A DNA stretch of 34,971 nt, taken from positions 1 to 34,971 of the forward strand of contig JADIMW010000028.1 in the NCBI GenBank assembly GCA_017694415.1, read 5' to 3'. The notes beneath the pieces are model-generated. The model worked only from the letters and a program-made list of their open reading frames with translations, searched no databases and was not told the DNA's origin. Source of the stretch: Candidatus Caccoplasma merdipullorum (lineage in GTDB: Bacteria; Bacteroidota; Bacteroidia; Bacteroidales; G3-4614). Positions within the stretch are counted from its first letter, which is position 1, and each line of letters opens with the position of its first letter. The position numbers and the translations under genes are program-made. Positions 34,872-34,971 of this stretch are shown here, in pieces.

Positions 34872-34971
34872 AATATTATTATTTTAGTTATAAAAACGAG
34901 ACAAAAAAGGCCAAAGGAATCGTCTCTTGCGAAACCGCACGCACACCACCTCGACGTATATAGTATAAAGC

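Noticed and set aside
34872..34971. Promoter for the BACON lipoprotein gene
   Set aside because: CAAAGGAA (minus TTCCTTTG) lacks the TA of the -7 box and no paired -33 box was found, so I do not list a promoter.

Overview
The window looks like core chromosome of a Bacteroidales bacterium. Support: several copies of the Bacteroidetes sigma-factor promoter (TTTG, about 19 nt, TAnnTTTG), mostly A-rich leaders without Shine-Dalgarno sites, a TamL-type outer membrane lipoprotein, a BACON-domain lipoprotein, an acyl-ACP thioesterase inside the ilv operon, and an inositol-lipid locus of the kind known in Bacteroides thetaiotaomicron. No rRNA, tRNA, transposase, integrase, phage gene or CRISPR array was found. 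I cannot fix the family or genus.

Layout. 1-531: no convincing gene, but several inverted repeats that may encode a structured RNA and a small minus-strand RNA. 571-6576: heavy-metal efflux operon (a small Cys/His-rich exported protein, RND adaptor, RND pump, TolC-like channel). 6780-9095 (minus): TamL, a BamA/TamA-like outer membrane assembly lipoprotein. 9503-15457: branched-chain amino acid operon ilvD-ilvB-ilvN-(acyl-ACP thioesterase)-ilvC, closed by a strong terminator. 15602-17905: GH2 beta-galactosidase that has lost its N-terminal domain. 18105-19142 (minus): exported alpha/beta hydrolase. 19392-20492: rpsF-rpsR-rplI with its own promoter and terminator. 20803-25942: coaX, an outer membrane protein, lptC and a PpiD/SurA-like periplasmic foldase. 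26028-27059: rlmN.

27376-33084 is the most interesting part. pdxA is followed, in a very tight run, by a sugar-phosphate-type nucleotidyltransferase, an ATP-grasp enzyme, a CDP-alcohol phosphatidyltransferase and a HAD hydrolase. Then comes a separately promoted myo-inositol-phosphate synthase. Together they read as an inositol-phospholipid pathway. The ATP-grasp member is a component I do not know from the described pathway. The transferase and the HAD protein each depart from their family's catalytic motif. The synthase promoter carries a perfect dyad over its -7 box and predicted start. 33351-34871 (minus): a BACON-domain surface lipoprotein.

The plus strand is strikingly rich in A and C, both between genes and in codon choice (many ATA isoleucine codons). 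This suggests strong replication-strand asymmetry. Function calls rest on motif reading and memory of families; no database search was run.
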